From: Flavobacteriaceae bacterium
Lineage (GTDB): Bacteria; Bacteroidota; Bacteroidia; Flavobacteriales; Flavobacteriaceae
Direction: 5' to 3'
Length of the DNA stretch: 64,000 nucleotides
Assembly (NCBI GenBank): GCA_947448525.1
Contig: CANFNV010000002.1
Span: forward strand, 178,633 to 242,632
The stretch's first letter is position 1. Each line of letters starts with the position of its first letter. The notes below the pieces were generated by a model, which had not been told where the DNA came from, searched no databases, and saw only the letters and a list, made by a program, of their open reading frames with translations. The translations under genes were made by a program, and so were the position numbers. Below, in pieces: positions 9,093 through 18,303 of the stretch.

Positions 9093-11176
9093 TCAAAATT
9101 GCACTATTTGGACCAGAATCTTCTGGAAAAACTACTCTTGCATCACAACTCGCATCAGCATTTAATACTGTTTGGATTCCTGAATTTGCACGTGATTATT
9201 TACAAGATAAATGGAATTTTAAACAAGAAATATGTTCGCAAGAAGATTTAATTTCCATTGCAATTGGGCAAACCAATCTTGAAAATGAAGCTTTAAACCA
9301 AGCTAATAAACTGCTTTTTTGTGACACCAATTTGCTGGTTACTAAAGTTTATTCAGACATCTATTTTAATAATTGTGATGCAATTCTTGAAAACGCAGCC
9401 AAGTCACATAAATATGAACTAATTTTTCTTACTGATGTTGATGTTCCTTGGCAAGCAGATGATTTGAGGGACAAACCAAGTGGCAGAGAAAACACATTAG
9501 CTATTTTTGAAAAGGCATTAATTGATTTTCAAAAACCGTATATTAAGTTGTCTGGAACCAAGGAAGAGCGATTAGAAAAAGCAACCAAAATCACAAATGA
9601 CTTTCTAGAAGCCAGAGAATTAGGGCTAAATTCATTTGACTTTATTAAAATTTATCATCGGAATATTAAAATGGAAACCATAAAATTTCAATTTAACATT
9701 TTAAAAAATGGAATTCCAAAAATCCTTCTTGATCGAGCTGCAGTTAAAAACGACGGAATAACAGCACTTTCAGAAGAAGAAGCCAAATATTTTTCTAATT
9801 TTTTTGATGATAAAAAAACAAGCTTGAAACTCAAAAAGTTCGTTCCGGCATCCGGAGCAGCTAGTAGAATGTTTAAATTTTTAAATGAATTTTTAAATGA
9901 ATTTAAACTTGGCGAAGAAAGCATAAATGCATACATAAACAGAAAAAAAGATAAAAATTTACCTGTTTTTTTAATAGCTAAAGAAAAATTACCCTTTTAT
10001 ACTGAGGTTTTAGAAAAAGCCAAACTAACATTTCCCGAATATAATTCCTGGGAAAAAGACCTCAAAGATTTTGGATTTATTAAAACCATGATTTCTCCAA
10101 AACAGTTTGATTTTGCCAACAAACCTAAAGGTGTTTTGCCTTTTCATAAATACGAATCCCATACATCTACGGCGATTGAAGAACACCTAAACGAGTGTGT
10201 TTTCTATGCTGCATCTAATGAAAAATCATTCATTCATTTTACGGTTTCCCAAGAGCATCAAGAAGATTTTGAAGCGATAATAAACAAAGTAAGAGGTAAA
10301 ATTGAAAATAAATCAAATGTAAATATTGATGTTAAATATTCGTATCAAGATAAATCTACCGATGTTATTGCCCTAGATTTAGAAGGAAACCCATTTAGAG
10401 ACGAGAATGAAAGTATTGTCTTCCGTCCGGGAGGTCACGGTTCTTTGATTGACAACCTGAATAATTTGAATGCCGATATTGTTTTTATTAAGAATATTGA
10501 TAATGTGATTCAAAATCATATAGAAATCATCTCTTTATATAAGAAAGCCTTGGCCGGAATATTAATTCAACATCAAGAAGCTATTTTTAAGCATTTGAAA
10601 CTGCTAAATAGCAGTTCGATTTCTAATGAAGATTTAAACCAAATTGAGAATTATATCAAATTTAATTTGAATATAGGAATTAAAGACGATTTTATAAAAT
10701 ATACTAAAGAAAGTAAAATAGACCATTTAATAACTATTTTAAATAGGCCTATTAGAGTTTGTGGAATGGTAAAAAATGAAGGTGAACCTGGTGGTGGACC
10801 ATTTTGGGTAACTGATAAAAAAGGAAAAACATTTCTTCAAATAATTGAGTCTTCTCAAATGGATAAAAAAGACGAAAATCAAATAAAAATATTTGAAAGT
10901 GCTACTCATTTTAATCCAGTAGATTTGGTGTGTGGAATTAAAAATTACAACGGACAGAAATTCGATTTGAATCAATATATTGACCCTAATTCTGGTTTTG
11001 TAGTTGAAAAAAATCACAAAGGTAAACCCTATAATGCTTTTGAGCTTCCTGGATTATGGAATGGAGCCATGGCTAAATGGATGACTATTTTTGTTGAAGT
11101 GCCTTTAATAACTTTTAATCCAGTTAAAACGGTTAACGATTTATTGAAACCCTCACACCAACCTTTAGATTTCTAA
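9056..11176 (+). CDS. Fusion: N-terminal NadR-like P-loop kinase domain (~190 aa) plus C-terminal DUF4301-like protein (~510 aa)
   Basis: N-term [18 protein letters not shown]...IPEFARDYL...DTNLLVTKVYSD (NadR-type); C-term KFVPASGAASRMFKFL...GVLPFHKY...FRPGGHGSLIDNLN resembles DUF4301; single uninterrupted frame; overlaps pnuC by 37 nt. Confidence 0.85.
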   Translation: MEENLKQQPTEIIKIALFGPESSGKTTLASQLASAFNTVWIPEFARDYLQDKWNFKQEICSQEDLISIAIGQTNLENEALNQANKLLFCDTNLLVTKVYSDIYFNNCDAILENAAKSHKYELIFLTDVDVPWQADDLRDKPSGRENTLAIFEKALIDFQKPYIKLSGTKEERLEKATKITNDFLEARELGLNSFDFIKIYHRNIKMETIKFQFNILKNGIPKILLDRAAVKNDGITALSEEEAKYFSNFFDDKKTSLKLKKFVPASGAASRMFKFLNEFLNEFKLGEESINAYINRKKDKNLPVFLIAKEKLPFYTEVLEKAKLTFPEYNSWEKDLKDFGFIKTMISPKQFDFANKPKGVLPFHKYESHTSTAIEEHLNECVFYAASNEKSFIHFTVSQEHQEDFEAIINKVRGKIENKSNVNIDVKYSYQDKSTDVIALDLEGNPFRDENESIVFRPGGHGSLIDNLNNLNADIVFIKNIDNVIQNHIEIISLYKKALAGILIQHQEAIFKHLKLLNSSSISNEDLNQIENYIKFNLNIGIKDDFIKYTKESKIDHLITILNRPIRVCGMVKNEGEPGGGPFWVTDKKGKTFLQIIESSQMDKKDENQIKIFESATHFNPVDLVCGIKNYNGQKFDLNQYIDPNSGFVVEKNHKGKPYNAFELPGLWNGAMAKWMTIFVEVPLITFNPVKTVNDLLKPSHQPLDF

Positions 11177-11577
11177 TGGAACAACAAAGGATTTTATCTG
11201 AATTAAGTTTCAAAGCTGTAAGAAGTTCTGGCGCTGGAGGTCAAAACGTAAATAAGGTTTCTTCTAAAGTGATTTTGACTTTTGATTTATTAAACTCATT
11301 AGCTTTGTCTGATGAAGAAAAAAAATTATCTCAAAAAAAATTAAAATCGAAACTAACTCTTGAAGGAATTCTAATTTTGAATTGTGATGAAGACAGAAGC
11401 CAATTAAAAAACAAAACCATTGTTACCAAACGCTTCCTAGAAATTATAGAAAAGTCATTAGTGGTTCCAAATCCAAGAAAAGCTACTAAAATTCCAAAAT
11501 CCGTGATAGAAAAACGGTTAAAAGACAAGTCTTCCATTGCCGAAATAAAGCAAAACAGAAAGAAACCAGAGTTATAA
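11176..11577 (+). CDS. arfB: Peptide chain release factor-like / alternative ribosome-rescue hydrolase (ArfB/YaeJ)
   Basis: SFKAVRSSGAGGQNVNKVSSKVILTFDL GGQ motif; basic C-terminal tail with KxKSSIAEIKQNRKK. Confidence 0.92.
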   Translation: MEQQRILSELSFKAVRSSGAGGQNVNKVSSKVILTFDLLNSLALSDEEKKLSQKKLKSKLTLEGILILNCDEDRSQLKNKTIVTKRFLEIIEKSLVVPNPRKATKIPKSVIEKRLKDKSSIAEIKQNRKKPEL

Positions 11578-11645
11578 ACTTCAATTTCTAAAAACCATTT
11601 TTTTGACTTTTACATTTGCTATTGCAATTGTCATTGATTTTGTCT

Positions 11646-11653
11646 TATCTTTG
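11646..11653 (+). promoter_or_regulatory. Putative promoter -7 element TATCTTTG
   Basis: TAnnTTTG match immediately upstream of the riboswitch. Confidence 0.55.
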
Positions 11654-11660
11654 ACCTGTC

Positions 11661-11745
11661 TCAAAAGGGGTGCTCTAAATAACGAGCTGAGATTATACCC
11701 AATGAACCTGAGCAGGTAATGCTGCTAAGGGAAAAATGACAAACT
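11661..11745 (+). ncRNA. TPP (THI-box) riboswitch
   Basis: AAAAGGGGTGCT...ACGAGCTGAGATTATACCCAATGAACCTGAGCAGGTAATGCTGCTAAGGGAAAAATGAC, with canonical CTGAGA, ACCC, GAACCTGA..AGGTAATGC..GGGA motifs. Confidence 0.95.
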
Positions 11746-11843
11746 AATTTATAGTGTGCTCGCTATATATTGTCATAGGAAACAAACATTTTATTTTTAA
11801 TCAAAGAATAATCACCTCTTTTTATTTGTAAAACAGTTTACGA

Positions 11844-14036
11844 ATGGAAATTTTATTTAGTCAAAATTCAAAGTTCAAAATTCGGAAGTCAAAAGCATTT
11901 TATCTGGTATCTTTTCTCTTTTCACTTTGTTCTGCTCTCTCCTTCTCTCAAGAAAAACCAAAAGATTCTACCAAAGTTACACAACTTGATGACGTTTTAG
12001 TTTCGGCAGTTCGAGCCTACAAGAATAATCCGGTTACGTTTACCAACGTTAGTAAGGAAGAGATAGCTCCCAGGAATTTAGGACAAGATATTCCCATCTT
12101 ACTAAACTATTTGCCGTCTGTTGTTACCTCTACAGATGCCGGAAACGGAGTAGGGTATACATACATGCGTGTTCGTGGTGCCGATGGCTCAAGGGTTAAT
12201 GTTACGCTCAATGGCGTTCCGTTTAACGATAGTGAAAGCCACGGTACTTATTTTGTAGATTTACCTGATTTTGCTTCTTCCATAGAAAGTATTCAATTGC
12301 AACGAGGTGTTGGAGCTTCAACCAATGGTGCCGGTGCTTTTGGAGCTAGTTTGAATGTGCAAACTAAATCGATTCAAGAAAAAGCGTATGCAGAAATTTC
12401 GAATTCAGTTGGAAGTTATGCTACGAGAAAACACACGTTAGCTTTCGGAACCGGCTTGCACAATAATTTTGAAATCAATGCCAGAATTTCCGAAATAGCT
12501 TCAAATGGGTATATTGACCGAGCGTCAAGCAAAATGTTTGGGTACTTTTTTAATTTGAATTATCTTAAAAAATCAACATCAATACAATTTCTTGCTTTCG
12601 GTGGAAAAGAAAAAACGTATCAAGCATGGAATGGCATTGAAGATTTAGATAAACTCGAAAATGACCGAACTTTCAACCCATCGGGAATGTATTTTGATGC
12701 CAACGGCATCATGAAATTCTATGATAATGAAACTGATAATTATTGGCAAAATCACTTTCAATTGCATTGGTCCGAAAAATGGTCCGAAAAATGGATTTCG
12801 AAAGTTGCTCTTCATTACACTTTAGGGAAAGGTTATTATCAGCAATACAAGCAAGATCAGATTTTAGCCGATTATAACTTTCCCGATTATCAATCCAATA
12901 CCACTTCCGATTTAATTCGGAAATTATGGTTGGATAATGGCTTTTTCGGAACCACATTTTCATTAAATTACAAAAATAATAAAACCGACATTATTTTTGG
13001 CGGTGCTGCTAATCGGTATTTAGGAAAACATTTTGGCGAAGTAGTTTGGACGCAGTATTATGTGCCATCTACCAATAGATATTACAATAATTACGGAAAT
13101 AAAGACGATGTTAATTTCTACACAAAAGTTTCACAAACTCATGGTAAAATAAACTTTTATGCCGATTTGCAATACCGATTGGTTTTTTACAAAGCATCGA
13201 GTATTTATTTTAATGATGTTAACGATTCGTTTCATTTTTTCAATCCTAAAGTAGGTACTAACTACCAATTGAATGCCAAAAATGCCCTTTATGCTTATAT
13301 TGGAATTGCAAACAAAGAACCACGACGCGAAGATTATGAAAATGGAAGTGTTAAACCAGAACATTTATTAGATTATGAATTGGGATGGAAGTACAATTCT
13401 AAAAAAGTAGCTATAAATACTAACGCTTTTTATATGAAATATAAAGATCAGTTGGTGATGACCGGCGCCTTGAACAATGTGGGATCGCCTGTTTTTACTA
13501 ATAGTGGCGACAGTTACCGTGTTGGATTAGAAATCGAATCGGTAATTAGACTTAACTCTCGATTTAGATTGCAGCCCAACATTACCATAAGTCAAAACAA
13601 AAACAGAGATTTCTATTTTCAACGCGATGGCATTCTAGAAAACTTAGGAACCACTAATATTGCTTTTTCTCCCAACATTATCTTTGGTAATGCTACTACA
13701 TTCGAACCCATTAAAAATTTAAACCTAATTTTGTTAAATAAGTTTGTGGGCAAACAATTTATGGGAAATATCGATTCTCAAAGATCTATTTTGAAAGATT
13801 ACAATGTTCATGATTTTAATATTACCTATTTGTGGACCATAAATAAAGGAATTCAATCGATACTTTTTTCTGGATTGGTAAATAATGTTTTCAATCGAAA
13901 GTACATTTCTAATGGATACTTTTATACTTATGATGATACTTATTCAACACCGGGTGTAACTAAAACCATTCAAGGTTCAGGGTATTATCCGCAAGCAACT
14001 AGAAACTTTTTAATTGGCGCTACTTTGAAGTTTTAG
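11844..14036 (+). CDS. TonB-dependent outer-membrane receptor, TPP-riboswitch controlled (probable thiamine/precursor receptor)
   Basis: Plug domain (DDVLVSAVRAYKNNPVTFTNVSKEEIAPRNLGQDIPILLNYLPSVVTSTDAGNGVGYTYMRVRGADGSRVNVTLNGVPFNDSESHG); terminal beta strand FLIGATLKF. Confidence 0.93.
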   Translation: MEILFSQNSKFKIRKSKAFYLVSFLFSLCSALSFSQEKPKDSTKVTQLDDVLVSAVRAYKNNPVTFTNVSKEEIAPRNLGQDIPILLNYLPSVVTSTDAGNGVGYTYMRVRGADGSRVNVTLNGVPFNDSESHGTYFVDLPDFASSIESIQLQRGVGASTNGAGAFGASLNVQTKSIQEKAYAEISNSVGSYATRKHTLAFGTGLHNNFEINARISEIASNGYIDRASSKMFGYFFNLNYLKKSTSIQFLAFGGKEKTYQAWNGIEDLDKLENDRTFNPSGMYFDANGIMKFYDNETDNYWQNHFQLHWSEKWSEKWISKVALHYTLGKGYYQQYKQDQILADYNFPDYQSNTTSDLIRKLWLDNGFFGTTFSLNYKNNKTDIIFGGAANRYLGKHFGEVVWTQYYVPSTNRYYNNYGNKDDVNFYTKVSQTHGKINFYADLQYRLVFYKASSIYFNDVNDSFHFFNPKVGTNYQLNAKNALYAYIGIANKEPRREDYENGSVKPEHLLDYELGWKYNSKKVAINTNAFYMKYKDQLVMTGALNNVGSPVFTNSGDSYRVGLEIESVIRLNSRFRLQPNITISQNKNRDFYFQRDGILENLGTTNIAFSPNIIFGNATTFEPIKNLNLILLNKFVGKQFMGNIDSQRSILKDYNVHDFNITYLWTINKGIQSILFSGLVNNVFNRKYISNGYFYTYDDTYSTPGVTKTIQGSGYYPQATRNFLIGATLKF

Positions 14037-14122
14037 ATTTTAAAAATCCAAGTTAATTTTTAAAAATTGCCCAAATAGTGTCAAAATTTTTGGGGCAGGT
14101 TCATTCTAACTTGGCTTTTCTT

Positions 14123-14545
14123 TTAATTATAAACTCGTATCAAATCTCCGTTAACTTCAACACGATAGGGTTTTAAAGGATATTGTTTCCCGGCACTTTG
14201 ACCCGTAAATAAATTATAATTTTCACTTCCGCAGGGGCAATTGGCATTGGAGCCACTTATGGTTAAAGTAGAACAACTTGATAAATCTTGATTAGGGCAT
14301 GCGCCGTCGTACGCATTATAACCACTTCCAGTATTAAAAATGATCACGCCTCTTGATGGACCATTCGCAGGATAAGCTTTTACCGCATTCCCAGTAAAGT
14401 TTAAGGCGCTGTAACTTGGTAAACTTTTATTTAAATCGATTGAGAAAGCATAATTTGGCAAATAAGGATTGTTGTTATTAAATTTGTCTTTACTACAACC
14501 AAAAAGGAATGTTAAAATAAGAATTGAAGAAAGTATTTTTTTCAT
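14123..14545 (-). CDS. Lipoprotein with Rieske-like fold lacking the ligand histidines
   Basis: Lipobox LTFLFGCSKD; ...GACPNQ...NCPCGSENYNLFTGQSAGKQYPLKPYRVEVNGDLIRVYN parallels the Rieske C-X-H...C-X-X-H-G-S-x-F/Y architecture. Confidence 0.65.
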   Translation of the reverse strand: MKKILSSILILTFLFGCSKDKFNNNNPYLPNYAFSIDLNKSLPSYSALNFTGNAVKAYPANGPSRGVIIFNTGSGYNAYDGACPNQDLSSCSTLTISGSNANCPCGSENYNLFTGQSAGKQYPLKPYRVEVNGDLIRVYN

Positions 14546-14657
14546 GTTAAAAATTTATCAAAAGTATAGTTCAAAAAAAAATTAATTTAATTAACTTTGT
14601 ATTGCATTATTAAACAAAAGTAAGAATTTAATAAACAAAATACATATCTTTGAAAAA

Positions 14658-14687
14658 AGAAATCCCGTCTTCATGGGATTTTTTCTA
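14658..14687 (+). terminator. Putative small terminator/hairpin AAATCCCGTCTTCATGGGATTTTTT
   Basis: AATCCC..GGGATT hairpin followed by a T run. Confidence 0.6.
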
Positions 14688-14779
14688 TTTTATAATAACA
14701 ACAAATAAGTATTTTTAATATACTACAAACAAAATAATAACTTCTTTAGAAAATAAGAAGTAAATAAAGAAATGAAATT

Positions 14780-15256
14780 ATGAGCACGGTATCTTATTAC
14801 ACAATAGAAGGGTTAAAAAAACTTAGAGAAGAATTAGATCATTTAAAAAGCGTGATGCGTCCAAAAGCATCAGCTGATATTGCAGAAGCAAGAGATAAAG
14901 GCGATTTATCTGAAAATGCTGAATATGATGCGGCTAAAGAAGCCCAAGGCATGCTAGAAATGCGTATTGCCAAATTGGAAGAAGTGTATTCGAACGCTAG
15001 ATTAATTGACGAAAGTAATTTAGATCTTTCTAAAGTTTTGGTTTTATCTAATGTAAAGATTAAAAATCAAGCTAACGGAATGGAGCTAAAATATACTTTG
15101 GTTGCCGAAAGTGAAGCCGATTTAAAAACCGGAAAAATATCGGTAACTTCTCCAATTGGAAAAGGATTACTGGGAAAATCTGTAGGAGAAATAGCAGAAA
15201 TTACGGTTCCAAACGGGAATTTGAAATTTGAAATTTTAGAAATTTCTAGAGACTAA
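14780..15256 (+). CDS. greA: Transcription elongation factor GreA
   Basis: YYTIEGLKKLREELDHLKSVMRPKASADIAEARDKGDLSENAEYDAAKEAQGMLEMRI. Confidence 0.98.
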   Translation: MSTVSYYTIEGLKKLREELDHLKSVMRPKASADIAEARDKGDLSENAEYDAAKEAQGMLEMRIAKLEEVYSNARLIDESNLDLSKVLVLSNVKIKNQANGMELKYTLVAESEADLKTGKISVTSPIGKGLLGKSVGEIAEITVPNGNLKFEILEISRD

Positions 15257-15259
15257 TTT

Positions 15260-15652
15260 ATGTCTAGTATTTTCACGAAAATAGTAATCGGAGAAATTCC
15301 ATGTTATAAAATTGCTGAAGATGAAAATTTCTTAGCCTTTTTAGACGTAAATCCAAATGCAAAAGGACATACTTTATGCATCCCAAAACAAGAAATAAAG
15401 AAGATTTTTGATATTGAAGATCAATTATATCTTGGCTTGATGGCATTTTCTAAAAAGATAGCAATTGCATTAGAAAAAACAGTACCCTGCAAAAGAATTG
15501 GAATGGCCGTTATCGGTTTGGAAGTACCACACGCCCACGTGCATTTAATTCCGTTAAACGAAATGGACGAGATGCGTTTTCAAAATAAAGTTACTTTAAC
15601 CAAAGAAGAGTTTGAAAATTTAGCAAAAGAAATACAAGAAAATTATAGCTAA
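15260..15652 (+). CDS. HIT family protein
   Basis: IFTKIVIGEIPCYKIAEDENFLAFLDVNPNAKGHTLCIPK...EVPHAHVHLIPLNE. Confidence 0.95.
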   Translation: MSSIFTKIVIGEIPCYKIAEDENFLAFLDVNPNAKGHTLCIPKQEIKKIFDIEDQLYLGLMAFSKKIAIALEKTVPCKRIGMAVIGLEVPHAHVHLIPLNEMDEMRFQNKVTLTKEEFENLAKEIQENYS

Positions 15653-15670
15653 CTCTTGTAAATCCGATTT

Positions 15671-16816
15671 TTATTTTGCTTTCTTATACAAAATCTGCAT
15701 TGTTGTTCCCTTCCCAATTTCTGATTGGAGCACTTTAATTTTTCCTCTGTGGTACTCTTCAACAATTCTTTTTGTTAAAGACAATCCCAATCCCCAACCT
15801 CGTTTTTTAGATGTAAACCCAGGTTCAAAAATACGCTTAAATTGATTCTTCGGAATTCCTTTTCCAGAATCAGAGACATTAATTTTTATTTGTTCCCCTT
15901 CCTTTTCAATAGAAATTTTTAAAGAACCTCTTCCTTTCATGGCGTCAATTGCATTTTTCATTAGGTTTTCAATTGTCCAACTGTGTAATGCTGGATTTAA
16001 AGAAACCATAATTGGTTTATTTGGAGCAGAAAAACTAAATTCAACTTGGTTGGAAAAACGAGATTTTAAATAATCAAACGAGTTTTGTGTTTCTTCAATA
16101 ATGTCTTTTGGTTCTGATATGGGTTCTGAACCAATTTTTGAAAAACGATCCGTGATGGTTTGTAGTCTATTAATATCTTTCTCAATTTCAGAGACAATAG
16201 ATTCATCAAAATTGTCGGCTTTCATAATTTCCAACCAACCAATCAAAGAAGATAAAGGGGTGCCAATTTGATGTGCGGTTTCTTTTGCCATTCCTGCCCA
16301 AAGTTTGTTTTGAGTTGACATTTTAGTGCTTTTGTAAAAATTGTAAACCAACGCTCCAAAAAGAAAAATAATGAGCAATAAAGCTAATGGATAGTATTTT
16401 AATTTATTCAATAAAGTAGAATCGCCATAGTACAAATAATGTATTTTTCCTTTAGAAATAAGCATTATAATGGGTTCATTTTGACTTTTTAATTGTTTTA
16501 GTAGAACGCTTAATTTAATTTTATCCTTTTTAGTTTGCTCATCAACGTTAACCATGTCAATAATCGAATCATTCTCTGTTTTAATAATTGGAATACCTGG
16601 ATTTTTAATAATTTCTAAGGGCAATTCTAAATCAACATTCAAGTCGACACTATTGATTTTTTTTTGAGCAATTGCCCAATTTTTCACTTTTATGCGCTCT
16701 TCTTTTTTAAATATTTGAAAAAATGAATAGGTATTCCAAAGAATAAGTAATACAATAACAAATGAAGTTGCTATAATAATCCATCGAGTAATGTTTCTTC
16801 TTTCAGAAAATTGCAT
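15671..16816 (-). CDS. Membrane sensor histidine kinase
   Basis: Two TM segments, H box WAGMAKETAHQIGTPLSSLIGWLE, N box NLMKNAIDAM, G boxes DSGKGIPKNQFKRIFEPGFTSKKRGWGLGLSLTKRIVE. Confidence 0.92.
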   Translation of the reverse strand: MQFSERRNITRWIIIATSFVIVLLILWNTYSFFQIFKKEERIKVKNWAIAQKKINSVDLNVDLELPLEIIKNPGIPIIKTENDSIIDMVNVDEQTKKDKIKLSVLLKQLKSQNEPIIMLISKGKIHYLYYGDSTLLNKLKYYPLALLLIIFLFGALVYNFYKSTKMSTQNKLWAGMAKETAHQIGTPLSSLIGWLEIMKADNFDESIVSEIEKDINRLQTITDRFSKIGSEPISEPKDIIEETQNSFDYLKSRFSNQVEFSFSAPNKPIMVSLNPALHSWTIENLMKNAIDAMKGRGSLKISIEKEGEQIKINVSDSGKGIPKNQFKRIFEPGFTSKKRGWGLGLSLTKRIVEEYHRGKIKVLQSEIGKGTTMQILYKKAK

Positions 16817-16895
16817 TTATAAAATTTTGTTTAAAAGTAAGGATTTTTTTCAATATGGAATTGCTTTTTGAAATTGCCATTTACTCTTTGTTTCT

Positions 16896-16903
16896 TATCT
16901 TTG
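16896..16903 (+). promoter_or_regulatory. Putative -7 element TATCTTTG
   Basis: Consensus match 16 bp upstream of ATG at 16919. Confidence 0.55.
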
Positions 16904-16918
16904 TTAAAATTAGTTTTT

Positions 16919-17794
16919 ATGTTAACACTCGATCCAAAAGAACTTTCTCCGGCTAAATTACAGGGTTATCTACAAAGCGCCGTTGCACCAAGGCCAATAG
17001 CATTTGCAAGTACAATTGATAAAAACGGAAAGCCCAATTTATCGCCATTTAGTTTTTTTAATATTTTCAGTTCTAACCCACCCATTTTGGTTTTTTCTCC
17101 CGCTCGAAGAGTTCGTGATAATTCTATAAAACACACCTTGATTAATTGTCAAGAAACCAAACAAGTCGTTATTAATGTGGTGAATTATGATATCGTTCAA
17201 CAAATGTCGTTGTCTAGTACTGAATACCCGGACGGTGTAAATGAATTTGCAAAATCCGGTTTGACAGCAATTCCCTCGGATATTGTAAAACCCTATCGTG
17301 TTGCCGAAAGTCCAGTACAATTAGAATGTAAAGTCAACGAAATAATCGCGCTGGGAACCGAAGGTGGTGCTGGAAACATGATTATTTGTGAAGTAGTTAA
17401 AATTCACATTAATGAAGCTATTTTAGATTCCAATGGAATTATAGATCCAATGAAAATTGATTTGGTTTCAAGACTAGGAGGAAATTGGTATTCAAGAGCC
17501 AATCAAGGACTTTTTGAAGTGCAAAAACCTATAGTAACTTTAGGAATTGGTGTTGATGCAATTCCTGATTTTATAAAAAAGAGTAGCATTTTTAATGGGA
17601 ATGATCTTGGTAAATTAGGAAATGTAGAATCTTTGCCAACAAGTGAAGAAATTACTATATTTGTAAAACAAAATTTTGAAGTGAAAGGTGTTTTGAGTGC
17701 TGATGACGAAGTAAAAAAACACCAATTAGCAAAAGAATATTTAGATAAAAATGAAGTGCTAACCGCCTGGAAAGTACTTTTAGCAAATCAATAA
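16919..17794 (+). CDS. Flavin reductase family protein
   Basis: LDPKELSPAKLQGYLQSAVAPRPIAFASTIDKNGKPNLSPFSFFNIFSSNPPILVFSP; ATG 16919 preferred because of the promoter at 16896. Confidence 0.93.
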   Translation: MLTLDPKELSPAKLQGYLQSAVAPRPIAFASTIDKNGKPNLSPFSFFNIFSSNPPILVFSPARRVRDNSIKHTLINCQETKQVVINVVNYDIVQQMSLSSTEYPDGVNEFAKSGLTAIPSDIVKPYRVAESPVQLECKVNEIIALGTEGGAGNMIICEVVKIHINEAILDSNGIIDPMKIDLVSRLGGNWYSRANQGLFEVQKPIVTLGIGVDAIPDFIKKSSIFNGNDLGKLGNVESLPTSEEITIFVKQNFEVKGVLSADDEVKKHQLAKEYLDKNEVLTAWKVLLANQ

Positions 17795-17807
17795 ACGTAG
17801 AATAATT

Positions 17808-18185
17808 ATGGAAGTTTCAGGAAAAGTAAAAGTAGTTGGTGCAGAACAACAAGTTAGCCCAACATTCAAAAAAAGAGAATTAGTGGTGACTACAGATGAA
17901 CAGTATCCACAAAGTATCATGATTGAATTTGTTCAAGATAAAAGTGATTTATTAAACACTATCGCAGTTGGTGAAAACGTAAAAGTTTCTATCAATTTGG
18001 GAGGAAGAGAATGGATTAATCCGCAAGGAGAAACCAAATATTTCAATTCTATAAAAGGATGGAGAATTGAAAAATTACAATCAGAGGCTCCAGCGACGAC
18101 TCAAATGCCTCCAATGCCAGCCGCAGAAGCATTTGCTCCAGCAACCGACTTTAAAGAAGAAGAACACGACGATTTACCTTTCTAA
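17808..18185 (+). CDS. DUF3127 domain-containing protein
   Basis: MEVSGKVKVVGAEQQVSPTFKKRELVVTTDEQYPQSIMIEFVQDK...FNSIKGWRIE...DDLPF. Confidence 0.88.
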   Translation: MEVSGKVKVVGAEQQVSPTFKKRELVVTTDEQYPQSIMIEFVQDKSDLLNTIAVGENVKVSINLGGREWINPQGETKYFNSIKGWRIEKLQSEAPATTQMPPMPAAEAFAPATDFKEEEHDDLPF

Positions 18186-18222
18186 AAAAGAGAATAGAGT
18201 AAATAAGAAATGAATAAAGACT

Positions 18223-18260
18223 GCCATTCTAATTTTTATGTAATTTTTAGAATGGCTTTT
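18223..18260 (+). terminator. Intrinsic terminator GCCATTCTAA..TTAGAATGGCTTTT
   Basis: Perfect inverted repeat with T run downstream of the DUF3127 gene. Confidence 0.75.
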
Positions 18261-18303
18261 GCTTATTTTATTTCTTCTCTTTCTATATTCTATTCTAGCA
18301 AAA

